This document shows, piece by piece, positions 1 to 13,080 of a stretch of DNA of 64,000 nt. This stretch comes from Utricularia gibba. Taxonomy: Eukaryota; Streptophyta; Magnoliopsida; Lamiales; Lentibulariaceae. Location: the NCBI GenBank assembly GCA_002189035.1, contig NEEC01000002.1:5231001-5295000 (forward strand), written 5' to 3'. How positions within the stretch are numbered: the stretch's first letter is position 1; the number at the start of each line of letters is the position of its first letter. Under the pieces are notes generated by a model. That model was not told where the DNA came from. It saw only the letters and a program-made list of their open reading frames with translations, and did not search any database. The position numbers and the translations under genes were made by a program.

Positions 1-528
1 TTCACCGCCCGGAACAGTAGCGCTGGACTGGGCTCCGGTGCTATTCTTGATGATGGAGGCATTTCTTCCCCCTTCTCGTTGGTGTTTCTCCCGTTGGGGA
101 AGAAGACCCCTTTGCATCCCCCTGGTCGCTTCACTTCTCCGCGCTCTCCTTTTTTCAAATTAATTTCCTTTTCTTTTGCTTCACTCCATTGCATTGTTTC
201 TGACTGCCAGTACTATTCCTGTTCTGAACTTGCAGTCTGCAGTAGCAGCAGAACAGTGCTCTTTGTCCTTCTCTGGATTTTGCGCCCTTCTTCACTTGTT
301 CCACACGTTTGCATGTCTGATTTTCTGCTGATCTCCCTGCTAAACTTACTAAAACATTAGTAACAAAAGTTGTGGATTAAATCAAAGGATTTAGTCCACT
401 TTTTAGCATAATCACACAAGATTAACATAAACACCACTAAAACATTAAAAACCATATTTATCTAACTCAAACCATAATAAAATATAGCTATTGTGTGTTA
501 TAAATTTCAGGAAAAATGTGTGTTATCA
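1..528 (-). repeat. LTR family 1, copy A (partial, cut by window edge)
   Basis: Read on the minus strand this begins TGATAACACACA at 528 and matches the start of the complete copy at 14413-15780, including the sentence-like shared stretch around a 'ctaaatcctttgattta' core and the later 'acagtagc..tggactggg' segment. No protein is encoded; small ORFs here are chance. The rest of the LTR lies outside the window. LTR identity is inferred from the TG..CA ends and target duplication of copy B. Confidence 0.7.
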
Positions 529-2704
529 CCTTATCTTCAATTACTCAAGTTCCTCTGGTTACCGAACTTTCTTCTACAACTGCTTGTCACTTACCATCAT
601 CTAGCTCCTCTACTTCACTCCTACTTTTATTCTCAACTTTAACTCAACATCTTCAAAGTCTTTTAAAATCATGGTCCTCTTGTCAGAGAACTTTGAAGCA
701 ATGTGACCATACCAAGATATTTGAAACACTTGATATTGTGTACGTATTCAATAGAATTAAAACCCTTGTCCTGATTTCGAGCATCAAGGTGACCTTTGGT
801 AATAAGTGAGAAATAGGTAAAGAAAAAAATGTGGATAATAGTAGATAGAGATTACTTCTAACACCAAAAAAGAGATATGTTGGTTCTAATAAGGATAAAG
901 AATGTTGAAATGGAAAAGATGATAGCTTCGAAAGCTAGAAAAGTGTACTGCTTCTAAGATAAAAAAAGAAAGAGTATCGTTTCTAAACCTAGAAAAGAGA
1001 ATTGCTTCTTGATGTCAAAAAAATGGATGAAGTCAGGATCATTTCTCATCTTTCCCTTCAACACACTATTTAGTTTTTTTTTTTTTTTTTGTAGAGGTAA
1101 GCAAGAAACACAATACTACCAAAAGAAGAAGATAAATTGTTTTTTGTGTTGATTTTAGAAACAATACAAAAGATAATATATTAATATGAGAAAGATCCTT
1201 TTCATATTGCAGAAAGAACACTAAATGGTATGAAATGAAGAAGATGAAGATTAGCTGTGATATTGCTTGATATGACCCTTCAAATATTACATGTTTGGCA
1301 TACAATCTGTTGGTATTCCAATAAAACACATCTTTTATCTAAGAAAGATGAACCTCAATGAATCTATATCCACACAACCCAACCTATGTAATATGGTATC
1401 AAACTAGATATCATAAACTAAGCTTGATAACTTTAAGTTATTCAAGACCTTGAGGTAAAAGCATTGCTCACAAATCACTAGACTCACAATTATCCATCAT
1501 TTAGAGTGAGAGCCTTATTATATAGTTTGAGAATGAATTTATTCAAAAGATAAGTTATAATAATGTTCATAGGATGGAAAAAACAAATAGGAGCAAATGA
1601 TCCCAACTTCACCCTCTTTGATCCATTTTAAGAAGGTTGAATTAAATGTCGTATTCCTCATAAACATGTTGTTTGATCTATAATCCCTTAAGAAAATTCT
1701 GATTCTTTCATGCTCTTTATCTAATATTTGTTCAACTGAAATCATCAAAAGATTGCTGGTCTTCTATACTCTTATCAAGACATGTGTAGAAGATTTGTCT
1801 CATTATTTTCACAAAGCATATAACAAGGCATGGGCACGAAATTCAATCTTAGTAGAGTCAATATCCAAATGTCTTAGCACTTTGGCTTAGGCATGACATT
1901 TAGACCTTCAGAAAATGGGTCATGTATTATCCATATCCATAAAAATTAGAAGAACCATCAACCAACCACTACTCATGAACTCAAGACACACACATCAACA
2001 TACTTGCTTCCTTATTTTGCTTGCTGAGCTTACCTCAACAAAGATGTCTTAGACATATTTGATATAATTAACATTGAAGTCCATGGTCAAGTCATATTGC
2101 TAGGAGTGTGGGCCTACACTCTTCCATATTGTAAGGACATAATACATAAAACAAAGCAAGTTAAATGGTTTCTACAATTAATTTTATAGAAGCCATGCTT
2201 GTAATGAATATTCACCAAATATAACACATTTTAAAAATCAACAAAATCATCTATCCTTTACAAGAAAAGTCTTAGAAAGAAGTTTTCAATAAAAGACATT
2301 AGGGACTTTAAACATGTTTTGCTAATATAAAATAGAAAAATAATTTTATTGTAATAACCATACACCTTATCTTGTTGAGTTTTTCAAAAAAAAAAAAAAA
2401 GATGCTTTCTAAAAAGACACTCAAAGTATATACCTGTGATAACTATAAAAAAACACAATCATTTCCAAGAAAAAACAAAAAAAAAAAAAAACCACATCAG
2501 CACATGTATTTCAGAAAAATGTAAAAAAGTTGTTTTTGCATCGCATAGTAGCGCTCCTCACACTTGTTTCCTCAATGTATGTAACCACTTCTTAAATTCA
2601 AATGCCTTAGATATGGACTCTCCCCATAGCTCTTGTAGCTTTCCTCAGGACTTTCTCTCTATCCAACTTCCAAAATGACCATTGTTGCTCCTCTTTTATG
2701 TATG
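529..2704. other. AT-rich intergenic DNA, no gene recognised
   Basis: No convincing coding exon on either strand. It contains A/T homopolymers (1074-1090, 2385-2400, 2474-2491) and short ORFs without recognisable domains. It probably consists of decayed repeats. Confidence 0.5.
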
Positions 2705-2713
2705 TATATATAC

Positions 2714-5700
2714 GGGGTAAAAACATATAAAATGAGTTATATTACGGCACAATAATTTTTACCAATTGCCAAATTCGATCATGGGAGGAATTAGTAATCA
2801 GAGATCATGAGAAGTTACTAAAATACCCTCACCCATTTAATGAACTCTTTCTAGAAATTTTATGTGATTTCACCTCATTTGGGCATAGTTCTAGATGGTG
2901 GTCGAACACCAAGATTTGGAGGAAATGGGGTTGGGTAGCAGCGGTGGCTTTTGGAATTGCACAAGAAAACTACACTTCGAAGGTGAGTTTTCCGGTCTAC
3001 ACTATGGTGGCAGAATTATCCACCGATTCGGGAGGCATAAGTATGATGATGGTAAGGATACTTACATCAATGTTCTAAATTTGAGCATTTTTTGTTGCAA
3101 TACTTTTGTGAAATTGCTGCTTTCTATAGTTATGAAATGCCAAATCAGTGGATGAAATGTTGTAACAATAAGAAAATTGTTAGTGAGATTGAGGTTTAAT
3201 GAATGTGTTGATATACTGGAAAAAGATGATCCCTTATACTACCGGTAGGAGATAGATAACTAATTGTTGTAGTTTACTAAAGTTATGGTTAGTTAATGAC
3301 CCTCAACGTGTGGTGTTTTGGAATAAAATTTACAGGCAGCATGTCTCATGAGGTTGGAGATTAAAAGGCCACGAATGGTGACCCGAAGAAAGAGGAAAGA
3401 CAAGATAAGTCATTGTAGAGCATACTTGTGTTGAAGGAAATTTGTGCATCCTCTAGCTGTTGCTTTGCTATAATGTTACCCTGAATTTTGTGATAGACGT
3501 GGTGGTTGAAGAGGTTGACAAATCCACTAGAAGTAAGCCACCATGTCCATTAAAAAGTAAGGCTATAGAAAAGCCACGTTTACGTTTTTGGTGATGTTTA
3601 AAAATGGAAGAATACTAACTTACATTTTCAGGTTCCATTGGAGCATTTAGTGGCCATAAGGTTTCATTTTCAGCTGAGTTAGCAGGCATATTTAGCCACC
3701 CGATGCAAGAGGTAGCAAAGAGTTCTTGTCCAATAAACCGAAGGACAAAAATATAGCTTCAAAGAGAAGCTCTAGAGGTTAGAAAAAAGGTTAGTTATAG
3801 ATTAACTTTCCTAATTTCGCATCATGAATTTTTTTTGTAAATTTTGTAAGGAAATATTATTTTTGGTTGTGTTGGAGAGGATAACACTGATCATGGCTCA
3901 GGCTGTAAGTTCACAGATAATGCTATAAGGTAACATGGTCAAAAAGGAAAAAGCAAGTCAATTGGCAAAAACAAAAGAATGCACCGAAAATTGATCAGCA
4001 AGATGAGTCAGGTGGTTTGGATTTTGATTTTTGGAAAGATGAGTTAAATGTGTATGAGAAGTAAGTTACAAGTGAGGCTCCCATGAGACAAACTATTGCC
4101 TCTCAACAGACATCTACAGCTGAAAAAAAATATGCCTAATTTCTTTGTAGATAATGAGGTTGGTATAGTAATTGAAGATGAAGACATTGATAGTATAGAT
4201 AGTGAGGAAGATAAGTTACAACTAGGATGCCAAGCCAAGGTTAGAAGGTTCAACTCAAAGACAGAAATAGCCAATCCTGTTCTACATAAGGCCTTATTTT
4301 TAGTAGTAAATAAGAAAAAAAGATGACAATTGAAAACTACAACTTTAAGAATGGAAAGGACATCATTTTCTTGATCAACAATCAACAACAATTGGCAGCA
4401 TACTGCAGAATAAAGGCATGTAAGTGGATGATCAACATTACACAGATAAAAAATGACAAAGAATGGATTGTGAAATCATATAATGAGAAGCACACTGCTT
4501 GTGGTAGACTACATAAGCTTATGTCAATGAATGACTTTTTTTCTCCATTTGCTAAGTGTGGTGCTCTCCTAAAATACTACTGCCAGAGTTTCAATTTTAT
4601 GTTACTTGAAACACGTGAATTGCCTATCATCCATTTGTTAGAGGACATTAGAAATTCATTGATGATTCGGATCGACAGCCTAAGGACTTAGTGTTTAAAA
4701 TGGGAATGCCAGTTATATCCCAGGATAAAAACTTGGTTGGATGAATTAGAGGAGGATGCAACGGAATATTTTGCAATATAGAGTGATGAGAAAAACTACC
4801 AATTAGTTGGTCTCTACATGACTAGAACAATCAATATACTGGAAAAAATATGTAGCTGTGGGTCTTGGCAGTTAACTTCCTTTCCATTTTGTCATGCGGT
4901 GGCTGCAATGTGCTGTAAAGGTCATAAAGTAGAAAACTATATTGATGAGTGCTACAAGAAAAATGTTTGGATTGGTCAATAACAACACTCAATCAGATTT
5001 GTTTCTAATGAAGACCTATGGAGGCATTCTACCATTCCTTCTTTGTAACCATTAAATTACGCAAAAGGTGCTGGCAGGCCAAAAGAGGCAAGGAAACACA
5101 ATCCGGAAGAGCCTCCTCCTGTTAAGAATCCGAATCGAGCACAGTGGCTAACAAGGGAGTCCAACCAATGCAGCTCACATTCTGTAAGTTTTTTTTCAGT
5201 GCTTGTTACACACATTTTTTCTATTACAATTCATCACTAACATTGTTCTTCATGCATGCCATAGCAAAGTCAAGAAAGCGCTGAAATCAACAAGTTGGAA
5301 ATGATTCTTTGGTTGCCACAGATGATCCAACACCACAGGTAGAAACTACCAACTAAATAGCAGCATTGGGTTCCATGGATCAGATATGTTCTATAAAAAC
5401 TTGTGACTCCAACAATGATATGGTATACCAAATGTATGTCTTTTTTTAGCTTGCTACAAAAGGGAAACGGCCAGCATCTCTACAACAGTCTAGAAAGCAA
5501 CCTAAGAAGAAAAAAAGAACTGTCGGTAACTAAGCTATGCTTTGCTTACTATATACTATTAACTAATGTTCCTAGCTAACAATTTTTTTTATACAGAATA
5601 CAAAGGCTACTACTACACATGCATCTACACAATTAAATTTTCCCATTTTAGATAACATAAGGGCTGTGAATGCATCGGTGATTGTTAAAGGTAATAACAA

Positions 5701-6463
5701 CTAGGTCACTCTATCTAATCTCAAAAATAGTTTAAAAAAAAAATTAGTTGCCCACCAGCCAACCATCAACATCAAACCAATGTTTCAAGGATCATGTTTT
5801 TATGGAGATTTTGTTCTTGACATTTTAGAAAATATTTTGTGTGAATGATATATGATGTTTGGCATTTTATTATTTTTCATAATACTTTTATAGTAAAATT
5901 TAGAAATATTAAATTTGAGTTATTTTTATTTTTTGTAATATTTTTACAATAATACAATGATTCAATCTATAATAAATCCAAAAACAAATTGAATTCAATT
6001 TTAAAATATTATTTTGATGATTTGCTCGCCATTGTATCTAAAATGGATTTGATTTAAAATGATAGTGACTATTTTGAGATTCTGTCTTTAAATAAAATTA
6101 TATAGTTTATTCAAATAAAAAATTTTAGTAAAATGATGAAAATAAGTGTGAAATCATTTAATAAATAATTGTTATCATTAAATCCCTTTATTCAGATATG
6201 AATTCTTTAATATTAAAAAGAAAAAAAAAAGATGATTGGGATTGAAAACTACTTGTGGTTGCTAATAAGCATATTTTATTAATTGTGACTGAAAATTGCA
6301 ACTTTAACAAACATTGTAATTTTTATTTTCTTAGTTCTAAAACATTGTACTCAAAACATACGCTTTAAGGATATTTTAGTACATGGTCTCCAATTACTAG
6401 TTCCACTGTGTGACCCATGCTTGAAAACGAGACAATATTATAACTATTTTTTGAAATTACCCC
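2714..6463 (+). mobile_element. Mutator-like element (MULE-1), internally deleted
   Basis: The element starts GGGGTAA at 2714 and ends TTACCCC at 6463. About 120 bp at each end form an imperfect inverted repeat, with shared stretches such as 'ACTAAAATA(C/T)CCT'. It is flanked by an exact 9-bp direct repeat, TATATATAC (2705-2713 and 6464-6472), the duplication length expected for Mutator. The duplication is low-complexity, so alone it would be weak, but with the inverted ends and transposase remnants inside it is convincing. Related to MULE-2 at 52.6-54.9 kb. Confidence 0.8.
2895..5190 (+). pseudogene. MURA-type transposase remnant lacking the catalytic core
   Basis: Pieces of a Mutator transposase appear in order. 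First is an N-terminal segment with LHYGGRI (around 2990-3060), like the start of plant MURA proteins. Next is an acidic spacer (4135-4320), then the DNA-binding region with a YNFKNGKD..AAYCR..CKWMINI pattern (4330-4500). From there it jumps to the C-terminal LLEDIRN..MIRIDSLRT segment (4640-4690) and a damaged SWIM zinc finger, CSCGSWQLTSFPFCHAV (4855-4905), in which the usual C-x-H spacing is lost. Compared with MULE-2, the DDE core is missing between 4520 and 4530. Several in-frame stops and frameshifts are present. It cannot encode an active transposase. Confidence 0.75.
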
Positions 6464-6472
6464 TATATATAC

Positions 6473-8085
6473 ACATAACTAACCATTAGCTCTATTCTAA
6501 CATTGGGAAGTGGCTCGTTATCTATTCTACAACTTGTCTTCCCCCAATTTGTCCTACTTCGGTTTCTCTTAAACCCCTTTGTTCATTGCACTTCTTAAAC
6601 CCATTGATTAACTGCCATATTCCTCGACTAACCTCCCAATGAGCACGCGTTTTATAGTTGATGTGACCGTTACAACAACTATGTAGTAAATTAGTCCCTA
6701 TATGTAAAATACCTGTTAAAAGATAAATTGCAATACTGTAACATTAAACTTTCTTTTTCTTCATGTTACTAACCAATGAGTTAATTGTGATTGCATAAAT
6801 TGTCAACATTATATATCAAGTGGCCTCTTTAGATAGTAATATTTTGGATTAAATTTAATTCATTTCCAAATAAGAATCATACCACGACAATCTAACTGTC
6901 TTCATTATACATGCTGATTTTTATAGTTTGATTACCTTAGGGTAACAACATCATGAAAAAAAGAATTTTTTTTTCAATGGAAAACATTAAAAAAAGATAA
7001 TTCCAAAAATTAAGCAATAATGCATTCGAAATGAACTAGATAAAAATGAAGCAGTTAAAAAAATTACATATAAACCCTACAATGAAGTAGATTACTTTCA
7101 ACGACGCTGAATTTTAGATTATGGAACATCAGTTCCAATTCCATTCATTTGATAGCTAAAACCTGCCACTAATCACCTTGGTTTACAAATGCTGCAAAGT
7201 GCAAAGAGTATTTATTTGTATCAACAAAAGTATGTGAACGAAACATTTCAAAAGTTCGACTCTTAGATTCCCAACCTCAAGATTTGTCACTTTGGCATTT
7301 ACATGAAGGAGTGAATCTCCTTCAAGAAAGAAACTCGGCTATTAGATTCCTAACCCTCATGAAATTACTACTGGAAGCTGATCCAAAGGATTCGAATGCC
7401 TCTTTCCGGTTAATCACTAAGGTTTTGATCCAACAATTGACATAATGAAATTGGAGTATAGAGTACCTCAATTTTTTACATATTTTGGGTCATTATATTT
7501 GGTGTTTTTATAACCTTAGAATCAATGTTAACAATTAAAATGTGTACCTATTTATGCTTAAAAAACACTTGAGTTTTCTAAGAATACGGACAGAAATTTA
7601 CTATATAGAAGATGCATAGGGGTCTATTTGTGAAAAAAAAATAGGGCTGTATTGCCTTACAATTTCATTATTGTATTTTTTAATGAACAATGTACGGTGG
7701 AGGAAATTCAAGTGTCCTGAATTGAGGGGAGTATCAAGGTCATATTGATGGAGGGTGGAAATGGAAGTGTACCACAAACATCTCATGTATTTTAGAATGA
7801 CTAGAAAAAGAAAAAAAAAACGTAGAGGGGATCAGTTTGAGTTGATATTGTTATTAAATCATTGGAAAAGGCTAGACCTAAACCCTAACCTAATGCATTT
7901 AAACTCTGAAATCAAGGCATAAGTCAGCTGTTAACGAAAACGTTGGAAATGTAGTAGCCAGTTGGAAAGCTGGATGATGGAAATTGAATTGAAACCACGA
8001 ACCCTAAAACACATAAATCAATAACAGAACAAACATAGTTTACAATTGAAAGCAATAATCGATTAAACCTGAAGCATTTGCCATT
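6473..8085. other. AT-rich intergenic DNA
   Basis: No gene seen. The last ~100 bp (about 7985-8085) already resemble the region upstream of GDSL-3 (24385-24485), so the duplicated promoter unit of the GDSL cluster begins here. Confidence 0.45.
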
Positions 8086-8117
8086 ATTTCACGCCCTCAA
8101 TATTATTCAACGATTAA

Positions 8118-8341
8118 GATTGATGGGTCCTTTCCCCCTAGGGCACGACATGCAGCTGACTTGCAGGTAATTTTTTTAAATTCCAGTTTGCGTGCATGGA
8201 TCATGAAGATTCCCTAGTTATGATGATGTCGCACTTGCATAGCATCTTTTCTTCACCAAGTTTTTTTTGTTGGTTATGTGAGCCAATTAGTTCTTCTCCT
8301 CTATAAAAAGATCAATTTAGCATCAGTTTTTTTCAAACCCG
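8118..8341 (+). promoter_or_regulatory. GDSL-1 promoter, shared block of the subfamily
   Basis: The block is conserved upstream of GDSL-1, -2, -3 and -4. It holds GGGCACGACATGCAGCTGAC with an RY-type CATGCA at 8149-8154, a second RY core in reverse (TGCATG, 8193-8198), then 'ATCATGAAGATTCCCTAGTT', and a TATA box (TATAAAA, 8302-8308). The ATG lies only 40 bp downstream of the start of the TATA box, so the 5' UTR must be very short. RY motifs are known binding sites of B3 seed regulators (ABI3/FUS3/LEC2 type); seed expression is inference. Confidence 0.65.
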
Positions 8342-11300
8342 ATGGAGTGTTTATTCATAACCCTCCTCGCCTTTTCGACATTCATCTTCTATGCTTCGAC
8401 TCCTGCCGTGGCAACATGCAACTCCATCACTGCCATCTACCAGTTCGGTGACTCCTTATCCGACACAGGGAACTTGATTCAATTGCTCTCTTCCCTGCCG
8501 GCGAGCAAATTCCCATTTGGTATAAAGTATCCTGGCACCCCAACTGGTCGGTGGTGCGATGGTCGTCTCATCGTCGATTACATCGGTAGAACTTAATAGT
8601 CACCATAATAATGCTACATTAATAATATGCACCTTTCTATCATTCTAAAAAGTCATTGTCATTCTAATACCGCAAATTTAAAGAATGGACTTCAGGTTTT
8701 GAAACAACGGTGTAAAACTGTTTTATATGTTTCCCCAGCGGATAATTATGGGCTTCCAAAGCTGGCGCCTTACTGGAACCCCTTGAGTTCGTCGAAGACC
8801 GGTGTTAACTTTGCGGTTGCTGGTTGTACTGCAATTGACCCCGTGAAACTAAAAGCTGATTACGGTATCACGCTTCCATCAACTTGGTGTCTGTCATCAC
8901 AAGTGGGGTGGTTCAAAACATTCCTTGTGACGAAATGCCTCACGCCAACAGGTTTCAATTTTAGGTTGAGATAACCCTTGAGAACATTTCCTAATCCATT
9001 GACTTTACTTGTGAAGGATGCATCAACAAAAACTTTTTGAAGAATTCACTGATAATCTTGGGAGAAATTGGAATCAACGACATCCAAGCTGGTGTTTTGT
9101 GGGGATTAACAATTTCAGATCAACATTCTCTAATTTCTAAAATATGTGCTGAGATTGTTGATGCCGCTAAGGTATTTCTCAGACCTCAGTGATAAAATAT
9201 CATGGCCCTTTGTTGGTTTCAGTTAGATTTGATGCTCTTGTTTTCTTATCATTTTTTCAACTGTATCATTAACATTTTCTTGTTGCGTCACTTGGGCAAT
9301 TAATTCCAATACAACAGTCACCACTATGTAGGAATATATGTTTGTACAACTTCTAAGTACGTGCTTTTCTAATGGCGATAAGTATTGCAATAAAAGCAAC
9401 TTCCAAGTACATTTTCTATTTGTCCATGTGATTAGGAATTGATATCATGGGGGGCAGCCAATATTGCAATTCCCGGGTATTTGCCTATTGGATGCACACC
9501 TCGAGGTCTAGCAGTCTTCGCAAGTTTGAACTCTACGAAGGATAATTTTGGATGCAATGCAGCTGCCAATGACCTTGTCAAATATGCAAACTCACAACTT
9601 CAAGCGGCTGTTCAAAATCTTATCACTACTAATCCAAATGTGAATATCGCCTTTTGGGATTGCAATGGAGCATATCTGAATATTCTTACAAATGCGAATG
9701 CATATGGTAGGTATCAAAATATTTTTACTACATATTGATGAAAGAGCGGTCTTGTGAATCATTTGATATATTGTAGGTTTTGATAAAAACACTCTCCTCC
9801 AATGTTGTTGCGGAAGTGGCGCCTATAACAGCACTAGTCCCCAATTTTGTGGTGGTTTTGGAGTTAAATTGTGTGGGAATTCAAGCACATATATTGGTTG
9901 GGATGGTTGGGATTTGACCGAAGCAGCCCATTACCACATGTTTAATTTCCTTAAACCATACCTATCCCTTGCTCATGGATGCAACCTTCCACCACCACCA
10001 TCTTTGCCACCATCCCTACCACCACTCCCTTCGCCAAGTCTTCCACCATCTCCTTCAATATTGCCGCCATCACCACCATTATTGCCACCATCTCTACCAC
10101 CTCCTCCTTCAACAATTACCCCATCACCATCATTTTTGCCACCACTCTCTTCACCATCCCCTACAACCTTACCGCCATCACCACCATCGTTAACGCCATC
10201 TTTACCACCAACCCCTTCAGCATTGCCACCATCACCGTCATCGCAGCCACCATCCCCATCACCACTCTCTTCACCAACCCCTTCACCATTGCCACCATCA
10301 CCATCATCCTTGCCACCATCCCCATCACCACTTACTTCACCAACCCCTTCAGCATTGCCACCATCACCCACATCCCTGCCACCATCCCCATCACCACTCT
10401 CTTCACCAACCCCTTCAGCATTGCCACCATCACCATCATCCCTGCCACCATCCCCCTCACCACTCTCTTCACCAACCCCTTCAGCATTACCACCATCACC
10501 ATCATCGCAGCCACCATCCCCATCACCACTCTCTTCACCAACCCCTTCACCATTGCCACCATCACCATCATCGCAGCCACCATCCCCATCACCACTCTCT
10601 TCACCAACCCCTTCAGCATTGCCACCATCACCATCATCCCTGCCACCATCCCTGTCACCACTCTCTTCACCAACCCCTTCAGCATTGCCACCATCACCAT
10701 CATCCCTGCCACCATCCCTGTCACCACTCTCTTCACCAACCCCTTCAGCATTGCCACCATCACCATCATCCCTGCCACCATCCCCGTCACCACTCTCTTC
10801 ACCAACCCTTCAGCATTGCCACCATCACCATCATCCCTGCCACCATCCCCGTCACCACTCTCTTCACCAACCCCTTCAGCATTACCACCATCACCCTCAT
10901 CCTTGCCACCATCCCCATCACCACTCTCTTCACCAACCCCTTCAGCATTGCCACCATCACCACCATCCCTGCCACCATCCCCGTCACCACTCTCTTCACC
11001 AACCCCTTCAGCATTACCACCATCACCCTCATCCTTGCCACCATCCCCATCACCACTCTCTTCACCAACCCCTTCAGCATTGCCACCATCACCGTCATCG
11101 CAGCCACCATCCCCATCACCACTCTCTTCACCAACCCCTTCACCATTGCCACCATCACCATCATCCCTGCCACCATCCCCCTCACCACTCTCTTCACCAA
11201 CCCCTTCAGCATTTCCACCATCACCATCATCGCAGCCACCATCCCCATCACCACTCTCTTCACCAACCCCTTCAGCATTGCCACCATCACCATCATCCCT

Positions 11301-11614
11301 GCCACCATCCCGGACACCACTCTCTTCACCAACCCCTTCAGCATTGCCACCATCACCATCATCGCAGCCACCATCCCGGGTACCACTCTCTTCACCAACC
11401 CCTTCAGCATTGCCACCATCACCATCATCGTTGCCACCATCCCCGTCACCACTCTCTTCACCAACCCCTTCAGCATTGCCACCATCACCATTATCATTAC
11501 CACCATCCCCACCACCAGCCCGCTCACCATCTGCTCCACCACCCTCGCGAGCACCACCAACCCTCGAGGACAAGGAGGCTAAAGTTGGGGAAAAAAATAT
11601 CCTCTATGAATTAA
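8342..11614 (+). CDS. GDSL-1: secreted GDSL esterase/lipase-like protein with long Pro-rich tail
   Basis: Five exons: 8342-8585, 8739-8951, 9017-9171, 9436-9706 and 9777-11614, all with GT-AG junctions and phases matching the paralogs. As read the product is 906 aa. A signal peptide (residues 1-24, hydrophobic, ending PAVA) is followed by the SGNH-hydrolase domain. Block I is [12 protein letters not shown] with the nucleophile Ser, block [12 protein letters not shown], block [12 protein letters not shown]. Block V reads [11 protein letters not shown], so the expected catalytic His is Asp; hydrolase activity is doubtful. After LAHGCN the protein becomes a Ser/Pro-rich tail of 22-residue repeats, resembling hydroxyproline-rich wall glycoproteins. 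One unit has three C instead of four at 10806-10808; after it the frame turns His-rich and stops at 11614. In the repeat frame translation would run to 11637. Either a mutation or a base-calling error. Confidence 0.85.
10207..11500 (+). repeat. 66-bp tandem repeat encoding the Pro-rich tail
   Basis: About 19-20 copies of a 66-bp unit that encodes [22 protein letters not shown]-like 22-mers (consensus described by its motif: [19 protein letters not shown]). Units differ mainly by small swaps (Ser/Pro, Leu/Gln in 'SSLPP' versus 'SSQPP'). All other frames on both strands are also open across the array, which is a consequence of the repeat, not evidence for extra genes. Confidence 0.9.
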
Positions 11615-11637
11615 ATGATGTAATAAATAATCATTGA

Positions 11638-12068
11638 TTGTGATGCTTCCTTTGTGTGACTTTCATTTCATGATCTGCGCCTTATCACTATTGAATGCAT
11701 TATTTATGGTATGATAGCTAATGAACAATAAATTGCAACACTACTACATTCAGAATAATATGGGAATTAATGTATTCTCATAAAATCGACTTTGCATGAT
11801 GTAGTGTTGAAGCTTTTATAAGTGTTTCGTGAGAGAATCAGCATTGGCTTCTTTCTTGGAAAATGTTTCGTGAGAGAATCAGCATTTTCAGATTCGGTTG
11901 GTTTACTCAAAGAGTCTCCTCAACTTGGTTGCTTCCCTTGATTTTTTTGATTCCATCTAGCAGCCCTGTTGACCTCAAGATTGAAATCAAAATCCACTGC
12001 ACCAAAAAAAATGCATCAACTAAACACACAAAACAATTGAACACCACTCCCCTGCAATGCCACCAATT
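11638..12068. other. 3' flank of GDSL-1
   Basis: AT-rich flank without a recognisable gene. A short direct repeat, 'gtttcgtgagagaatcagcatt', is present at about 11823-11846 and 11864-11886. Unlike GDSL-2 and GDSL-4, no shared 3' flank is visible here. Confidence 0.4.
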
Positions 12069-13080
12069 TGATAAATGGAAAATTCTATTACGTTGTAATA
12101 AAAATAAAATTCTATATCAAATAAATTTGTAAGCCCTAATAATCACAAAATACAAATTAAACATAAGATGTATATAGTAGAATTTCGGGGTCGATCATAA
12201 AGAGCAAGTGCTTGTTGTTTATTTTAACAGATGAGAGTTCACAGAATAAGTGGTACTCTTAGTCCAAGGTCAGACTAACATCAATAAGTAAGTCTAATAT
12301 GTAAAATCAAATCTCAATGTAGAAAGTAATAAATACTGGTTCTAAGTACAAAATAATACTAAGATGTCTCAAGGTGGTCTAGGTAATATGGTACTAAGGT
12401 CCCTAATTTAATCTACAATGTTTTTATGCCTACAACTCCAAACAACCTAAATCTATCTAGGTCATTACTCATGTTTTTGATTAAGATAGCCCTAATGTCA
12501 TCACCCATTTCACACTTAAATCTATCTATATGCGAAATATTAAAACTAAGTCTACTCAACTCTACTGATTCTACCGAGGACTAACATCTTATCCCCGTTT
12601 TGATTTGTTGGTCTCCCTCTAAATCAAGCATTTGAGTTGCCAAACTATTCGTTCCCCTTCTTAGGTCTACCCGAAGAATGATAGAAACAAAAGCGAGGAC
12701 ACACTCATAGATAACTTAGCAGTCTTAAACCACATCACCATTCTACACTTTAAGGCATCCCTAAAAACTAGACACTCATGTTCAAGAGAAGAAGCATGAT
12801 TTCATAAACATAAAGTGAATAGAACATCTCAAACATTGTTAAAGAAACATTCATGCCAAAATATTCAACAAATAAAAGAAAATAAAGTAGAATAGCTCTA
12901 TTCTTCGCCTGCTATTGTTCATATCACAGAATAATAGTGTTGGGTTGAGTTTCGGTGCTTGTTCTTCACAATAGAGATTTTTCTTTTGGAAATCATCTTC
13001 TACTTCCTTCATTCATGTTCCTTCTCCCCTCCTGAGGTCTGGTCCCATTTTCCTCCATCACTCTCCAAAAATATCTTCAT
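12069..13080 (-). repeat. LTR family 1, copy D (truncated)
   Basis: The plus-strand left end TGATAAATGG is the reverse complement of the LTR 3' end seen in copy B. Homology to copies B and C continues through the 'cggggtcgatca..agagc' segment (about 12186), the run of 'tctacc/tctatc' lines and the 'ctgctattgttc..agtgttggg' segment (about 12910-12945). It fades near 13080, so the other end is lost. Confidence 0.65.

Noticed and set aside
10207-11500. Regular repeats that might suggest a CRISPR-like array
   Set aside because: Contiguous coding tandem repeat without spacers, in a plant nuclear gene.
9973-11573. Long minus-strand ORFs (Gly/Asp-rich and Met/Val-rich) over the GDSL-1 tail
   Set aside because: They are mirror frames of the 66-bp repeat; there is no start context, splice support or independent homology.
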